From Nitrospira sp. (GTDB lineage Bacteria > Nitrospirota > Nitrospiria > SBBL01 > JAADHI01): DNA of 58,310 bases. The position numbers and the translations under genes are program-made. Where the stretch lies: positions 1 through 58,310 of the forward strand of contig JALUVJ010000053.1 in NCBI GenBank assembly GCA_027020665.1. Direction: 5' to 3'. Positions 1 through 7,568 of this stretch are shown piece after piece (position 1 is the stretch's first letter; every line of letters starts with the position of its first letter). The notes under the pieces were generated by a model, which saw nothing but the letters and a program-made list of their open reading frames with translations, was not told where the DNA came from and made no database searches.

Positions 1-552
1 GTTCACCGGATCACCCCCGATGCCGATGCAGGTCGATTGTCCCAAGCCGCGTTCGGTCAATTGCAACACGGCTTCATAAGTGAGGGTGCCGCTTCGGGAG
101 ACCACGCCGACATTGCCTTTTTTGTGGATAAAACCGGGCATAATGCCGATTTTACATTCGTCCGGTGTGATGATGCCGGGACAATTCGGGCCGATCAAAC
201 GCACGGGCTTTCCGGCCAAAAAACGTTTCACGCGCATCATGTCCAGCACCGGGATGCCTTCGGTAATGCAGATGATTACGGGCACATGCGCTTCGGCGGA
301 TTCCATGATCGCATCGGCTGCAAAGGGCGGCGGCACAAAAATAAGGGCCACATCGGCTGCGGTTTCGCGTACGGCGGCCTCAACCGTATTAAAAACCGGA
401 ATGCCTTCAAAATCGCTTCCGCCTTTTCCCGGCGTCACGCCCGCAACCACCTGTGTCCCGTAGGCTTTGCAGGCTGCGGCGTGAAAAGAGCCTTCTTTTC
501 CCGTAATGCCTTGCACCATTATTTTTGAATCTTTGTTGACTAAAATCGACAT
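1..552 (-). CDS. sucD: Succinyl-CoA synthetase alpha subunit (partial, 3' end outside window)
   Basis: This is the first 184 codons of an ADP-forming succinyl-CoA ligase alpha subunit, which is normally about 290 residues; the rest, including the phospho-histidine, lies beyond the left edge. The N-terminus [20 protein letters not shown] is the typical CoA-binding Rossmann start. Further on come the family motifs [31 protein letters not shown] and [10 protein letters not shown]. The ATG is preceded by AAAGGAG at a good spacing. It lies 10 bp downstream of sucC and is the last visible gene of the TCA operon. In a reductive cycle the enzyme would convert succinate to succinyl-CoA in the cytoplasm at the cost of ATP. 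Confidence 0.97.
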   Translation of the reverse strand, partial: MSILVNKDSKIMVQGITGKEGSFHAAACKAYGTQVVAGVTPGKGGSDFEGIPVFNTVEAAVRETAADVALIFVPPPFAADAIMESAEAHVPVIICITEGIPVLDMMRVKRFLAGKPVRLIGPNCPGIITPDECKIGIMPGFIHKKGNVGVVSRSGTLTYEAVLQLTERGLGQSTCIGIGGDPVN

Positions 553-562
553 GGGAACTCCT

Positions 563-1723
563 TTAACTTACTGCCGCAACAATTTTCTGTGCGCCGTCCC
601 AAAGGGTATCGGCGACAATCAATTCAATATCAGAGGCCGCCAGCATGTCCTTCGCCTCTTTTGCATTCGTGCCTTCCAAACGCACGACCATCGGCACATT
701 GAGATCTACCTCTTTTGCGGCCTCAATAATGCCTCCCGCGATGCGGTCGCAACGCACGATGCCGCCGAAAATATTCACAAACACGCCTTTCACGTTTGGA
801 TCATCCAACAAAATCCGGAAGGCTTGTTTGACTGTCTCTTTTGAAGCACCGCCCCCCACATCCAGAAAATTGGCCGGTTCGGAGCCCGCAAGTTTGATGA
901 CATCCATCGTAGACATCGCAAGCCCCGCACCATTGACCATGCAGCCGATTTTTCCATCCAACTTCACATAGTTGAGGCCATGCTGCGCCGCACGGGTTTC
1001 AAGCGGGTCTTCTTCATCCAAATCACGCAATTCGTTAATATCGGGATGTTTAAAAAGCGCACTGTCATCAAAACCCACTTTGGCGTCCAAGGCCATGAGT
1101 CGATTGTCACGGGTAATAATCAGCGGGTTGATTTCGATTTGCATGGCATTTTTTTCGACAAAAAGACGGTAAAGATTGCCAAGCAATTTTACGAATGGCC
1201 CGATTACTTCCTTCGGCAAGGCTATCTGAAATGCAACAGACCGGCCCTGATAAGCCTGATAACCCCAAACAGGATCGATGGCGCGGCGAATAATTTTTTC
1301 AGGCGTTGCTTCGGCCACTTCTTCGATCTCCATACCGCCCTCGGTGCTGGCGATGATGACGATGGAGCCCGTTGCGCGATCATCAACGAGACTGACATAC
1401 AGTTCGTTTTGGATGTCCGCCCCTTCTTCAATCAGCAGTTTTTTGACCTCTTTGCCTTCGGGGCCGGTTTGCGGCGTTACCAAAACCTTACCGAGAATTT
1501 CATTGGCCAAAGGAATCACTTCATCACGAGATTTTGCGAGTTTGACGCCGCCTGCTTTTCCGCGTCCGCCCGCGTGAATTTGCGCTTTCACAACACAAAC
1601 GGCGCTCTCCAAATCATTTGCCACGGTGGCCGCTTCATCCGCAGAAAAAGCCACATTCCCTTTGGGCACCGGAATCCGGAATTTTGTGAAGAGGGCCTTT
1701 GCCTGATATTCATGAATATTCAT
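563..1723 (-). CDS. sucC: Succinyl-CoA synthetase beta subunit (ADP-forming)
   Basis: A 386-residue protein, the usual length for SucC. It opens with [20 protein letters not shown], the classic start of the ATP-grasp domain. It contains the nucleotide-binding stretch [18 protein letters not shown] near residues 45-62, EINPLIIT near residue 198 (metal-ligand region), and the C-terminal CoA-ligase domain with [23 protein letters not shown] and [11 protein letters not shown]. The start codon follows AAAGGAAAAA. The gene begins 9 bp after the DUF4399 gene and ends 10 bp before sucD, so the three are co-transcribed. With SucD it forms the cytoplasmic enzyme that interconverts succinate and succinyl-CoA. 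Confidence 0.98.
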   Translation of the reverse strand: MNIHEYQAKALFTKFRIPVPKGNVAFSADEAATVANDLESAVCVVKAQIHAGGRGKAGGVKLAKSRDEVIPLANEILGKVLVTPQTGPEGKEVKKLLIEEGADIQNELYVSLVDDRATGSIVIIASTEGGMEIEEVAEATPEKIIRRAIDPVWGYQAYQGRSVAFQIALPKEVIGPFVKLLGNLYRLFVEKNAMQIEINPLIITRDNRLMALDAKVGFDDSALFKHPDINELRDLDEEDPLETRAAQHGLNYVKLDGKIGCMVNGAGLAMSTMDVIKLAGSEPANFLDVGGGASKETVKQAFRILLDDPNVKGVFVNIFGGIVRCDRIAGGIIEAAKEVDLNVPMVVRLEGTNAKEAKDMLAASDIELIVADTLWDGAQKIVAAVS

Positions 1724-1732
1724 TTTTTTCCT

Positions 1733-2161
1733 TTATTTCACGGTAATCGTGATGGATTTCGAAACCACGGGCGGATCATGCGGCACGTGGGCTTTGTCTC
1801 CTAAAATCAACTGCAAGGTATGCTTTCCCGGCGCGAGCGAAAGCGTGACTTCCGTTTGCCCGCCGCCAAAATGTTTGACCACTTCTTTATTCATGGGTTT
1901 GTCCATCGGCGGCAGTTTTTTGCCGTCGATCATCAAATGATGGTGCCCGGTTTTGGCTTTATCCACACCCGCAGGCGCCACCCCCATGCCTTTGAGGCCA
2001 AAGCGCACCGTAAAATTCCTGCCCACCGTATCACCGTCTTTTGGCGAAATAATATAAACTTCCGCGCCTTCCGGCGAAGGCGTCCCGGAAAAGGCGACGG
2101 GAACAAAAAAATTGGACAAAAAGAATATGCCGACAACAAGCCACACCTTGAAAAAATTCAT
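1733..2161 (-). CDS. Secreted DUF4399 domain protein
   Basis: A small exported protein of unknown biochemical role. Translating from the ATG at 2161, which follows GGGAGG, gives 142 residues. A hydrophobic signal segment (KVWLVVGIFFLSNFFVPVAF) spans roughly residues 4-25, with a likely cleavage site after VAFSG. The mature part matches the DUF4399 pattern: VYIISPKDGDTV, then FGLKGMGVAPAGVDKAKTGH with a following HHLMIDG, and a beta-rich end with SLAPGKHTLQLILGDKAHV. An upstream in-frame ATG at 2194 exists but lacks the ribosome site. A 12-bp palindrome, GACGCATGCGTC (2188-2199), lies between the flavoprotein gene and this one. The gene is embedded in an otherwise purely TCA-cycle operon, where a periplasmic protein is unexpected. 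Confidence 0.8.
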   Translation of the reverse strand: MNFFKVWLVVGIFFLSNFFVPVAFSGTPSPEGAEVYIISPKDGDTVGRNFTVRFGLKGMGVAPAGVDKAKTGHHHLMIDGKKLPPMDKPMNKEVVKHFGGGQTEVTLSLAPGKHTLQLILGDKAHVPHDPPVVSKSITITVK

Positions 2162-2218
2162 CGTTCCCTCCCATAGGTCATTGATACGACGCATGCGTCA
2201 TTTTCAGGATAATCAAAA

Positions 2219-3805
2219 TCATCCTTTATTCACATAGTCCGGAAATAAAATCGGAGAAACGGTCTCCGAAACCACACCTGCGGCTTTTTTCGCGGCCTGA
2301 AACGGATCCAGATGACTTAAAGTTAGCGGTTTGAAATCGACCTCACTCGCCCTTTTTGCCGCCGCTTTACCTGCGCGTCTGCCGTAAACAACGATGTCGA
2401 GCAAAGAGTTGCCCATTAAACGGTTTCGACCGTGAATCCCGCCGGAGGCCTCTCCCGCGACAAAAAGATTTTTTAAAGTGGATTCACTATCCACATCAAT
2501 CTTCACGCCGCCATTCTGATAATGCAGTGTCGGATAAATCAAAACGGGGTCTTTGCTAATATCGATGTCGTAACGCGAAAACTGCTTGACCATGTTCGGA
2601 AAATGCTCGGCCAAGGTCCCCGCGCCATGCAGTACATCCACCAAGGGCATATCCAGCCAAACCCCTTTTCGGCCCGCAGGTGTTTCGACCCCGCGCCCCT
2701 CCTGACATTCTCGGATCACCGCCGAAGCAACGGCATCGCGTGTTTCCAATTCATAAATAAAACGCTCACCCTTCACATTTAAAAGCTGAGCCCCCACCGA
2801 ACGAATTGCCTCGGTCACCAAAAGGCCCGCCATCGCCTCAGGAAAAACAGAACCCGTGGGATGATATTGAAAGGTATCCTGAAAGGTCAATGCGGCCCCG
2901 GCGCGATACGACATTGCAAGGCCGTCACCCGTTGCGCCGTAGTGGTTGCTGGTCGGAAAACCCTGAATATGAAGGCGGCCAATCCCGCCGGTGGCGGCAA
3001 TCACGGTTTTGGCCTGTACGACAATCAATTTATCGGTATCGAGGTCTTTCAAAACAGCCCCCGTGCAGGTGCCTTCGCCGTCGGTCAGAAATTCGATGAC
3101 GGGACTAAACTCCAAGAGCTGAATTTCTTCATTTAAAACCGCATCTTTCAAAACCCGCATTAACTCAAGCCCGGTGTAATCTTTGCAACGCAATAAACGC
3201 GGCAGGCTGCTGCCTCCGCCGGATCGGATGCTGAGGTTGCCGTCTTCTTCCCGGTCAAACAATACACCCATGTCGATCAACCACTTGGCCACTTCCGGGC
3301 CTTCCGAAACCAGGGCTTTTAAGAGTGTGCGGTCATTTGCCATTTGACCGCCTTTCAAGGAATCGACAAAGTGGCGCACGGGTGAATCTTCCGGAGAAAC
3401 GGCAACCTGCATGCCGCCTTCGGCCATCACGGTATTTGAATCTCCGAGCCGGAGTTTGGTCGCCATGAGGACTTTTGCACCCGCAGCCTGCGCCATCAAA
3501 GCTGCGCTGGAACCCGCACCGCCGCCGCCGATAATAAGCACGTCCACCTGATGGGCCGGGTTGAGATCGGGGGCCTTTGATGTCAGCGGGCTCTCCCCTT
3601 CAAGCAGACGCACCACTTCATGCACGGTTTGCTGGCCTTGGTTTGGACCGATACGGATGGTCGCATAGGCTTCCTTTTTTTTGTCGGGATGGTAGCGATG
3701 CAGCAAGGCTTCTTTTTCGTCTGCCGAAAGCCGCGGCATTTCGGCAGCTTTGCGTGATTCGCGTCCTTCGGCGACCCGCTGTTTTGAAAGTTCAAATTCG
3801 GTCAT
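2219..3805 (-). CDS. Fumarate reductase/succinate dehydrogenase-type flavoprotein subunit, probably soluble fumarate reductase
   Basis: A 528-residue FAD protein of the FrdA/SdhA/L-aspartate oxidase family. The dinucleotide fold VDVLIIGGGGAGSSAAL (residues 88-103) follows an unusual N-terminal extension of about 85 residues. The active-site residues known from FrdA appear conserved: His315 in QYHPTG, Arg356 in ETRDAVA, His428 in PTLHYQNGG and Arg462 in HGRNRLMGNSL. The histidine that covalently binds FAD in membrane-bound enzymes (SHT in E. coli FrdA) is Asn124 here (DSNTVMAEGG), so FAD should be non-covalent. That is typical of soluble fumarate reductases and aspartate oxidase. Two iron-sulfur subunit genes lie immediately upstream (12 bp gap) and no membrane-anchor gene is present. 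Reduction of fumarate to succinate in a reductive TCA cycle is the best inference. L-aspartate oxidase is less likely given the Fe-S partners. Confidence 0.88.
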   Translation of the reverse strand: MTEFELSKQRVAEGRESRKAAEMPRLSADEKEALLHRYHPDKKKEAYATIRIGPNQGQQTVHEVVRLLEGESPLTSKAPDLNPAHQVDVLIIGGGGAGSSAALMAQAAGAKVLMATKLRLGDSNTVMAEGGMQVAVSPEDSPVRHFVDSLKGGQMANDRTLLKALVSEGPEVAKWLIDMGVLFDREEDGNLSIRSGGGSSLPRLLRCKDYTGLELMRVLKDAVLNEEIQLLEFSPVIEFLTDGEGTCTGAVLKDLDTDKLIVVQAKTVIAATGGIGRLHIQGFPTSNHYGATGDGLAMSYRAGAALTFQDTFQYHPTGSVFPEAMAGLLVTEAIRSVGAQLLNVKGERFIYELETRDAVASAVIRECQEGRGVETPAGRKGVWLDMPLVDVLHGAGTLAEHFPNMVKQFSRYDIDISKDPVLIYPTLHYQNGGVKIDVDSESTLKNLFVAGEASGGIHGRNRLMGNSLLDIVVYGRRAGKAAAKRASEVDFKPLTLSHLDPFQAAKKAAGVVSETVSPILFPDYVNKG

Positions 3806-3817
3806 GCATCGTGTCCT

Positions 3818-4462
3818 TTACGCATTTTGCGCCGCCTGCATTACATCGTTCCATTCCCGATCGAATTGACCTGAGGAAATCTCTGCGATACGCATATCGA
3901 GCTGCGTCGGAGGTTTGGGGTAAAATGCCCCGGCCAAACGACGCGCATACAACCCCATGCGATGCGGGCGAATTCTGGATTCACAAACCGCGGCGCAAAA
4001 TCCACACATGACACAGGTCGTAAAACGCTCCGCCACCAGGGCAAGATCCCCGATCATGGCTTCGCGCACGCCCACCATCACATCAATACCTTGCGGACAG
4101 GCTGAGGTGCAGGCCTGGCACGCGACACAGCGTCTTGTTTCGGGATAATACTGAAAAACGGTTTCACGACTAGGTGTTTCGGCGGGGAGGGGAGCGATTT
4201 CTTTTTTTGACGGATCGCCCTGGAGAAAACGGATATTCAATCCTTCAGAAACCATCGTTTGACAGGCCAGGGCTGTTTTGGGCAACATTTGACCGGGCAG
4301 GCGGCATATAATCGCACAGGCCCCGCAGGCTCCACCGAGACAACCGACATTTTTTACCATTGCGTCACCGAGATGCCACATGGCCTGAATGACAGTCATA
4401 CCCTCCGGGACGGTATGTTTTTCGTCACCCACCGTAATCGCGACCGATTGAGAAATGGTCAA
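3818..4462 (-). CDS. Fumarate reductase-type iron-sulfur subunit (paralog 1)
   Basis: A 214-residue electron-transfer subunit with the FrdB/SdhB layout. An N-terminal plant-type [2Fe-2S] domain has Cys41, Cys46, Cys49 and Cys67 (CLGGACGAC, then ALACQ). A C-terminal dicluster domain has CVACQACTSACPQGI (Cys112, 115, 118, 122) and CVMCGFCAAVCESRI (Cys150, 153, 156, 160). The Cys at 153 occupies the place where quinone-linked enzymes have a non-Cys residue and a [3Fe-4S] cluster, so two [4Fe-4S] clusters are expected. The start is a TTG at 4460-4462, which follows GGGGAG unusually closely; the in-frame stop just upstream rules out a longer form. It is clearly paralogous to the next upstream gene (4488-5180). 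It presumably passes electrons to the flavoprotein encoded 12 bp downstream. Confidence 0.88.
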   Translation of the reverse strand: MTISQSVAITVGDEKHTVPEGMTVIQAMWHLGDAMVKNVGCLGGACGACAIICRLPGQMLPKTALACQTMVSEGLNIRFLQGDPSKKEIAPLPAETPSRETVFQYYPETRRCVACQACTSACPQGIDVMVGVREAMIGDLALVAERFTTCVMCGFCAAVCESRIRPHRMGLYARRLAGAFYPKPPTQLDMRIAEISSGQFDREWNDVMQAAQNA

Positions 4463-4487
4463 TCTCCCCTTGCATCAAAAAAATATT

Positions 4488-5180
4488 TCAAACCCGCGGT
4501 TCAGCCAGGATCGCTTCGTCAGGCAGGCTTAAAAGACGTTTCCATTCTGAATCAAACTTTCCCCGGTCGATTTCTTCCAGGCGGGCCGAAAGATGGCCGC
4601 ATTCCTGATCGAAAAAAATACCCTGAGCCCGCCGCATGTAAAGTCCGACCTGATTGGGCGCAATATCGGCGATGCAAACGGGCACACAAAGACTGCACAT
4701 GACGCAAGAGAGAAAAAGCGCCGCCCCTTCTTTAAAATCACCGAAGGCCGCCTTCCAAACCCCGGAACGCACATCAATTCCCTTGGGGCAGGCCTGCGTG
4801 CAGGCATCACAATTCCGACAAAGCGCCGTCTCCGGATAGAGGCGAAAGATCTCCTGTTTCGGATCTTTTATTTCTGTGAAATCCGCAACGACTTTACGGT
4901 TCGGGTAATAGGAGGCAACCAATGAAAAAGACATGCCGTCCTCAACCTGCGTTTGGCAGGCCAGGGCCGTCTTAATTTTCGTCTCTTCCTTCGTGGTATA
5001 CTTTGAAGGACAGGCGCCACAAATTCCGCCCAGACATCCGGCGCCGCGGGTCAGTTCATGACCTGCGTGCCACATGGCCTGCAACATCGTCAGTCCTTCG
5101 GGGACTTGGTGCGTTTTCCCCATGATCTCGACTGTGATGGTGGGCGCCGTTTTTTTTTCTTCCGCAGAAGCTGCCGTCAT
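4488..5180 (-). CDS. Fumarate reductase-type iron-sulfur subunit (paralog 2)
   Basis: A 230-residue paralog of the adjacent 3818-4462 product. The [2Fe-2S] domain has Cys49, Cys54, Cys57 and Cys75 (CLGGICGAC and ALACQ). The two ferredoxin motifs are CRNCDACTQACPKGI (Cys121-131) and CVMCSLCVPVCIADI (Cys159-169), again with the extra Cys that favours a [4Fe-4S] over a [3Fe-4S] cluster. Both paralogs share the stretches VPEGxTxxQAMWH and FDxEW near the C-terminus, so they arose by duplication. The gene begins 11 bp after aconitase. The pair plus one flavoprotein suggests a soluble complex with two Fe-S arms or a longer electron wire. The electron donor is not encoded in the window. Confidence 0.87.
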   Translation of the reverse strand: MTAASAEEKKTAPTITVEIMGKTHQVPEGLTMLQAMWHAGHELTRGAGCLGGICGACPSKYTTKEETKIKTALACQTQVEDGMSFSLVASYYPNRKVVADFTEIKDPKQEIFRLYPETALCRNCDACTQACPKGIDVRSGVWKAAFGDFKEGAALFLSCVMCSLCVPVCIADIAPNQVGLYMRRAQGIFFDQECGHLSARLEEIDRGKFDSEWKRLLSLPDEAILAEPRV

Positions 5181-5191
5181 GAAGGACTCAA

Positions 5192-7438
5192 CTATGCGTT
5201 TAAGGCATTTAAAGCCGAACCCGCCTTAAACCAAGCCAACTGCGCTTCGGTGAGGCTGTGGTTCGCTTGAATCGGGATATCCTCTCCCGCTTTGCGAATG
5301 ACGACTTCAACCGCTTTGCCCGGCGCCAGGTCTGCCAAGCCGCGCACACTCACGCGGTCGTTTTCTCCAATTTTTTCCCAATCATCCGGATCGGCAAAAG
5401 TCAGCGGCAGCACGCCCTGTTTTTTCAGGTTGGTCTCATGAATCCGTGCAAAACTCTTTGTAAGCACGACCTTCACCCCCAGAAAACGCGGTGACATGGC
5501 GGCATGTTCGCGGGAGCTGCCTTCGCCGTAATTTTCATCTCCAACAACAATGGATCCCAGTCCTTTTAGCTTGTAGCGTCGCGCCACCTGTGCGGGAGTG
5601 AGGTCTTTTTCACCGGAGAGCACATCATTCGCTTTTCCGGGCGTATCGGTAAACACATTGCTTGCGCCCAAAAACATGTTGTCGCTGATGCGGTCCAAGT
5701 GCCCGCGATAACGCAACCACGGCCCGGCGGGAGAAATATGATCTGTCGTGCATTTTCCCTTCACCTTCAGTAAAAGGATCAGATCCTCAAAATCCCGACC
5801 GTCCCATGCCGGAAAAGGGGAAAGCAATTGAAGCCGTTCGCTCTCATCCGAGACAATCACGGAAACTCCTTCCCCGTCTTCAGCCGGCAGGATCAGACCC
5901 TCTTCGCCCGTCGCAAACCCGTTTGCGGGCAACTCGTCTCCCTGGGGCGGTTCGAAGCGAATCTTGGTTCCATCGGCAGCCGTCAGGCTGTCCGTTAAGG
6001 GGTTAAAGGAGAGATCACCCGAAAAGGCCATAACGGTCACGATTTCCGGGCTGCTTAAAAATGAAAGGGTCTCCGGGTTTGCGTCATTTCGGCCTCTGAA
6101 GTTCCGATTAAAAGAACTGATAATCGAATTGGGCTCGCCCTTCTTCTTATCCTCGCGTTTCCACTGCCCGATGCAAGGGCCGCAGGCGTTGGCCAGCACT
6201 TTACCTCCCATTTCTTCGAATGTGCTCAGAAAACCGTCACGCTTCATTGTGTGATAGATGCGCTCCGAACCCGGCGAAACCAAGAATTCTCCCCTTGCTT
6301 TCAGCCCCGCTTTCAAGCCCTGGCGGGCAATATGCGCCGCACGGCTAATGTCTTCGTAAGAAGAATTGGTACAGCTTCCGATAAGCGCAGCCGATACGGT
6401 CATTGGGTATCCTTTTTCTTCCGCTTCCGCGCCAAGCTGAGAGATGGAGCGGGCCAGATCAGGTGAATGCGGACCCACGACATGCGGCTCAAGCTCCGAA
6501 AGATTAATCTCAACGACCTCGTCATAATACTGTTCAGGATTGGCAAGCACCTCCGGATCGGCAGTCAAAATCGCTTGGTTTGCATCCGCAAGGGCCGCAA
6601 TATCTTCCCGGCCGGTGAGCTTCAAATAAGCCGCCATTTTTGGGTCGTAAGGAAATACGGAGGTGGTTGCGCCCAATTCTGCACCCATGTTTGTAATCGT
6701 GCCTTTCCCGGTGGCACTGATTGTCGCCGCACCCGGCCCGAAATATTCGATAATTTTGTTTGTGCCGCCTTTGGTGGTCAAAAGGCCGCAAAGATAAAGA
6801 ATGACATCTTTTGCAGAGGCCCAACCATTCAAAGCGCCGGTTAGCTTCACGCCAAGCAGTTTCGGTTGAAGCACTTCCCAAGGCAAACCGGCCATTACTT
6901 CACCGGCATCCGCGCCACCGACTCCGATGGCCAACATGCCGAGGCCGCCGCCGTTCGGCGTGTGGGAATCGGTGCCGATAATCAAGCCGCCCGGATAGGC
7001 GTAATTTTCAAGCACCACCTGGTGAATAATCCCCGCACCCGGCTTCCAAAAACCGATGCCGTATTTTTCGGCGGCGGAGGCGAGAAAATCATAAACTTCC
7101 TTGTTTTCGACAATCGCACGTTCGATATCTTCCTTCGCGCCGCTTTGCGCACGAATGAGGTGGTCGCAGTGAATGGTGCTGGGGACGGCAGCCCGTTTTT
7201 TATTGGCCTGAATAAACTGCAGCATGGCCATCTGTGCCGTGGCATCCTGCATTGCCACACGATCGGGACGTAGGGCAAGTTGTGCTTTACCGCGCTCCAG
7301 CCTTTGCCCTTCGGGATCATCCAAATGTGAAAAAAGAATCTTTTCGGAAAGCGTTAAAGCACGGCCGAGTTTCTTACGCATCGCATCGATCCGCGCCGTC
7401 ATATTCTGGTATTGCGTTTCAATTGTTTTAGCTGACAT
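5192..7438 (-). CDS. acn: Aconitate hydratase (mitochondrial-type aconitase)
   Basis: A 748-residue aconitase that interconverts citrate and isocitrate through aconitate with a [4Fe-4S] cluster. The cluster cysteines are seen in [15 protein letters not shown] and [14 protein letters not shown]. Other family motifs include [37 protein letters not shown] and the C-terminal swivel domain with [16 protein letters not shown]. The length and motif order match the mitochondrial-type branch rather than AcnB. The ATG at 7438 follows AAAGGAGATAACA; a start 12 codons upstream (7474) would place that ribosome site inside the gene and is rejected. It sits 130 bp downstream of aclA, separated by a strong stem-loop, and 11 bp upstream of the iron-sulfur genes. 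Confidence 0.97.
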   Translation of the reverse strand: MSAKTIETQYQNMTARIDAMRKKLGRALTLSEKILFSHLDDPEGQRLERGKAQLALRPDRVAMQDATAQMAMLQFIQANKKRAAVPSTIHCDHLIRAQSGAKEDIERAIVENKEVYDFLASAAEKYGIGFWKPGAGIIHQVVLENYAYPGGLIIGTDSHTPNGGGLGMLAIGVGGADAGEVMAGLPWEVLQPKLLGVKLTGALNGWASAKDVILYLCGLLTTKGGTNKIIEYFGPGAATISATGKGTITNMGAELGATTSVFPYDPKMAAYLKLTGREDIAALADANQAILTADPEVLANPEQYYDEVVEINLSELEPHVVGPHSPDLARSISQLGAEAEEKGYPMTVSAALIGSCTNSSYEDISRAAHIARQGLKAGLKARGEFLVSPGSERIYHTMKRDGFLSTFEEMGGKVLANACGPCIGQWKREDKKKGEPNSIISSFNRNFRGRNDANPETLSFLSSPEIVTVMAFSGDLSFNPLTDSLTAADGTKIRFEPPQGDELPANGFATGEEGLILPAEDGEGVSVIVSDESERLQLLSPFPAWDGRDFEDLILLLKVKGKCTTDHISPAGPWLRYRGHLDRISDNMFLGASNVFTDTPGKANDVLSGEKDLTPAQVARRYKLKGLGSIVVGDENYGEGSSREHAAMSPRFLGVKVVLTKSFARIHETNLKKQGVLPLTFADPDDWEKIGENDRVSVRGLADLAPGKAVEVVIRKAGEDIPIQANHSLTEAQLAWFKAGSALNALNA

Positions 7439-7510
7439 TGTTATCTCCTTTAAAAAGGGGGCCTGTCTTATCACCGAATTGCCTGCCGGACAGGGGGACT
7501 TGATTTTAGC

Positions 7511-7551
7511 TCAGCGGGCATCTTGAATCAAGGACGCAAGATGCCCGCTGA
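7511..7551 (-). other. Strong intercistronic stem-loop between aclA and acn
   Basis: A perfect 15-bp inverted repeat (arms 7511-7525 and 7537-7551, arm sequence TCAGCGGGCATCTTG) encloses an 11-nt loop. It lies in the 130-bp gap between aclA and aconitase in the operon mRNA. No U-run follows on the transcribed side, so it is not a standard intrinsic terminator. It could stabilise the upstream aclBA message or lower downstream expression by processing. The structure is plain in the sequence; the role is inference. Confidence 0.75.
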
Positions 7552-7568
7552 AACAGATCTTCTCGATT

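Noticed and set aside
980-1804. Open frame of 274 codons on the plus strand
   Set aside because: It is antisense to sucC, extends into the DUF4399 gene and has no recognisable motif.
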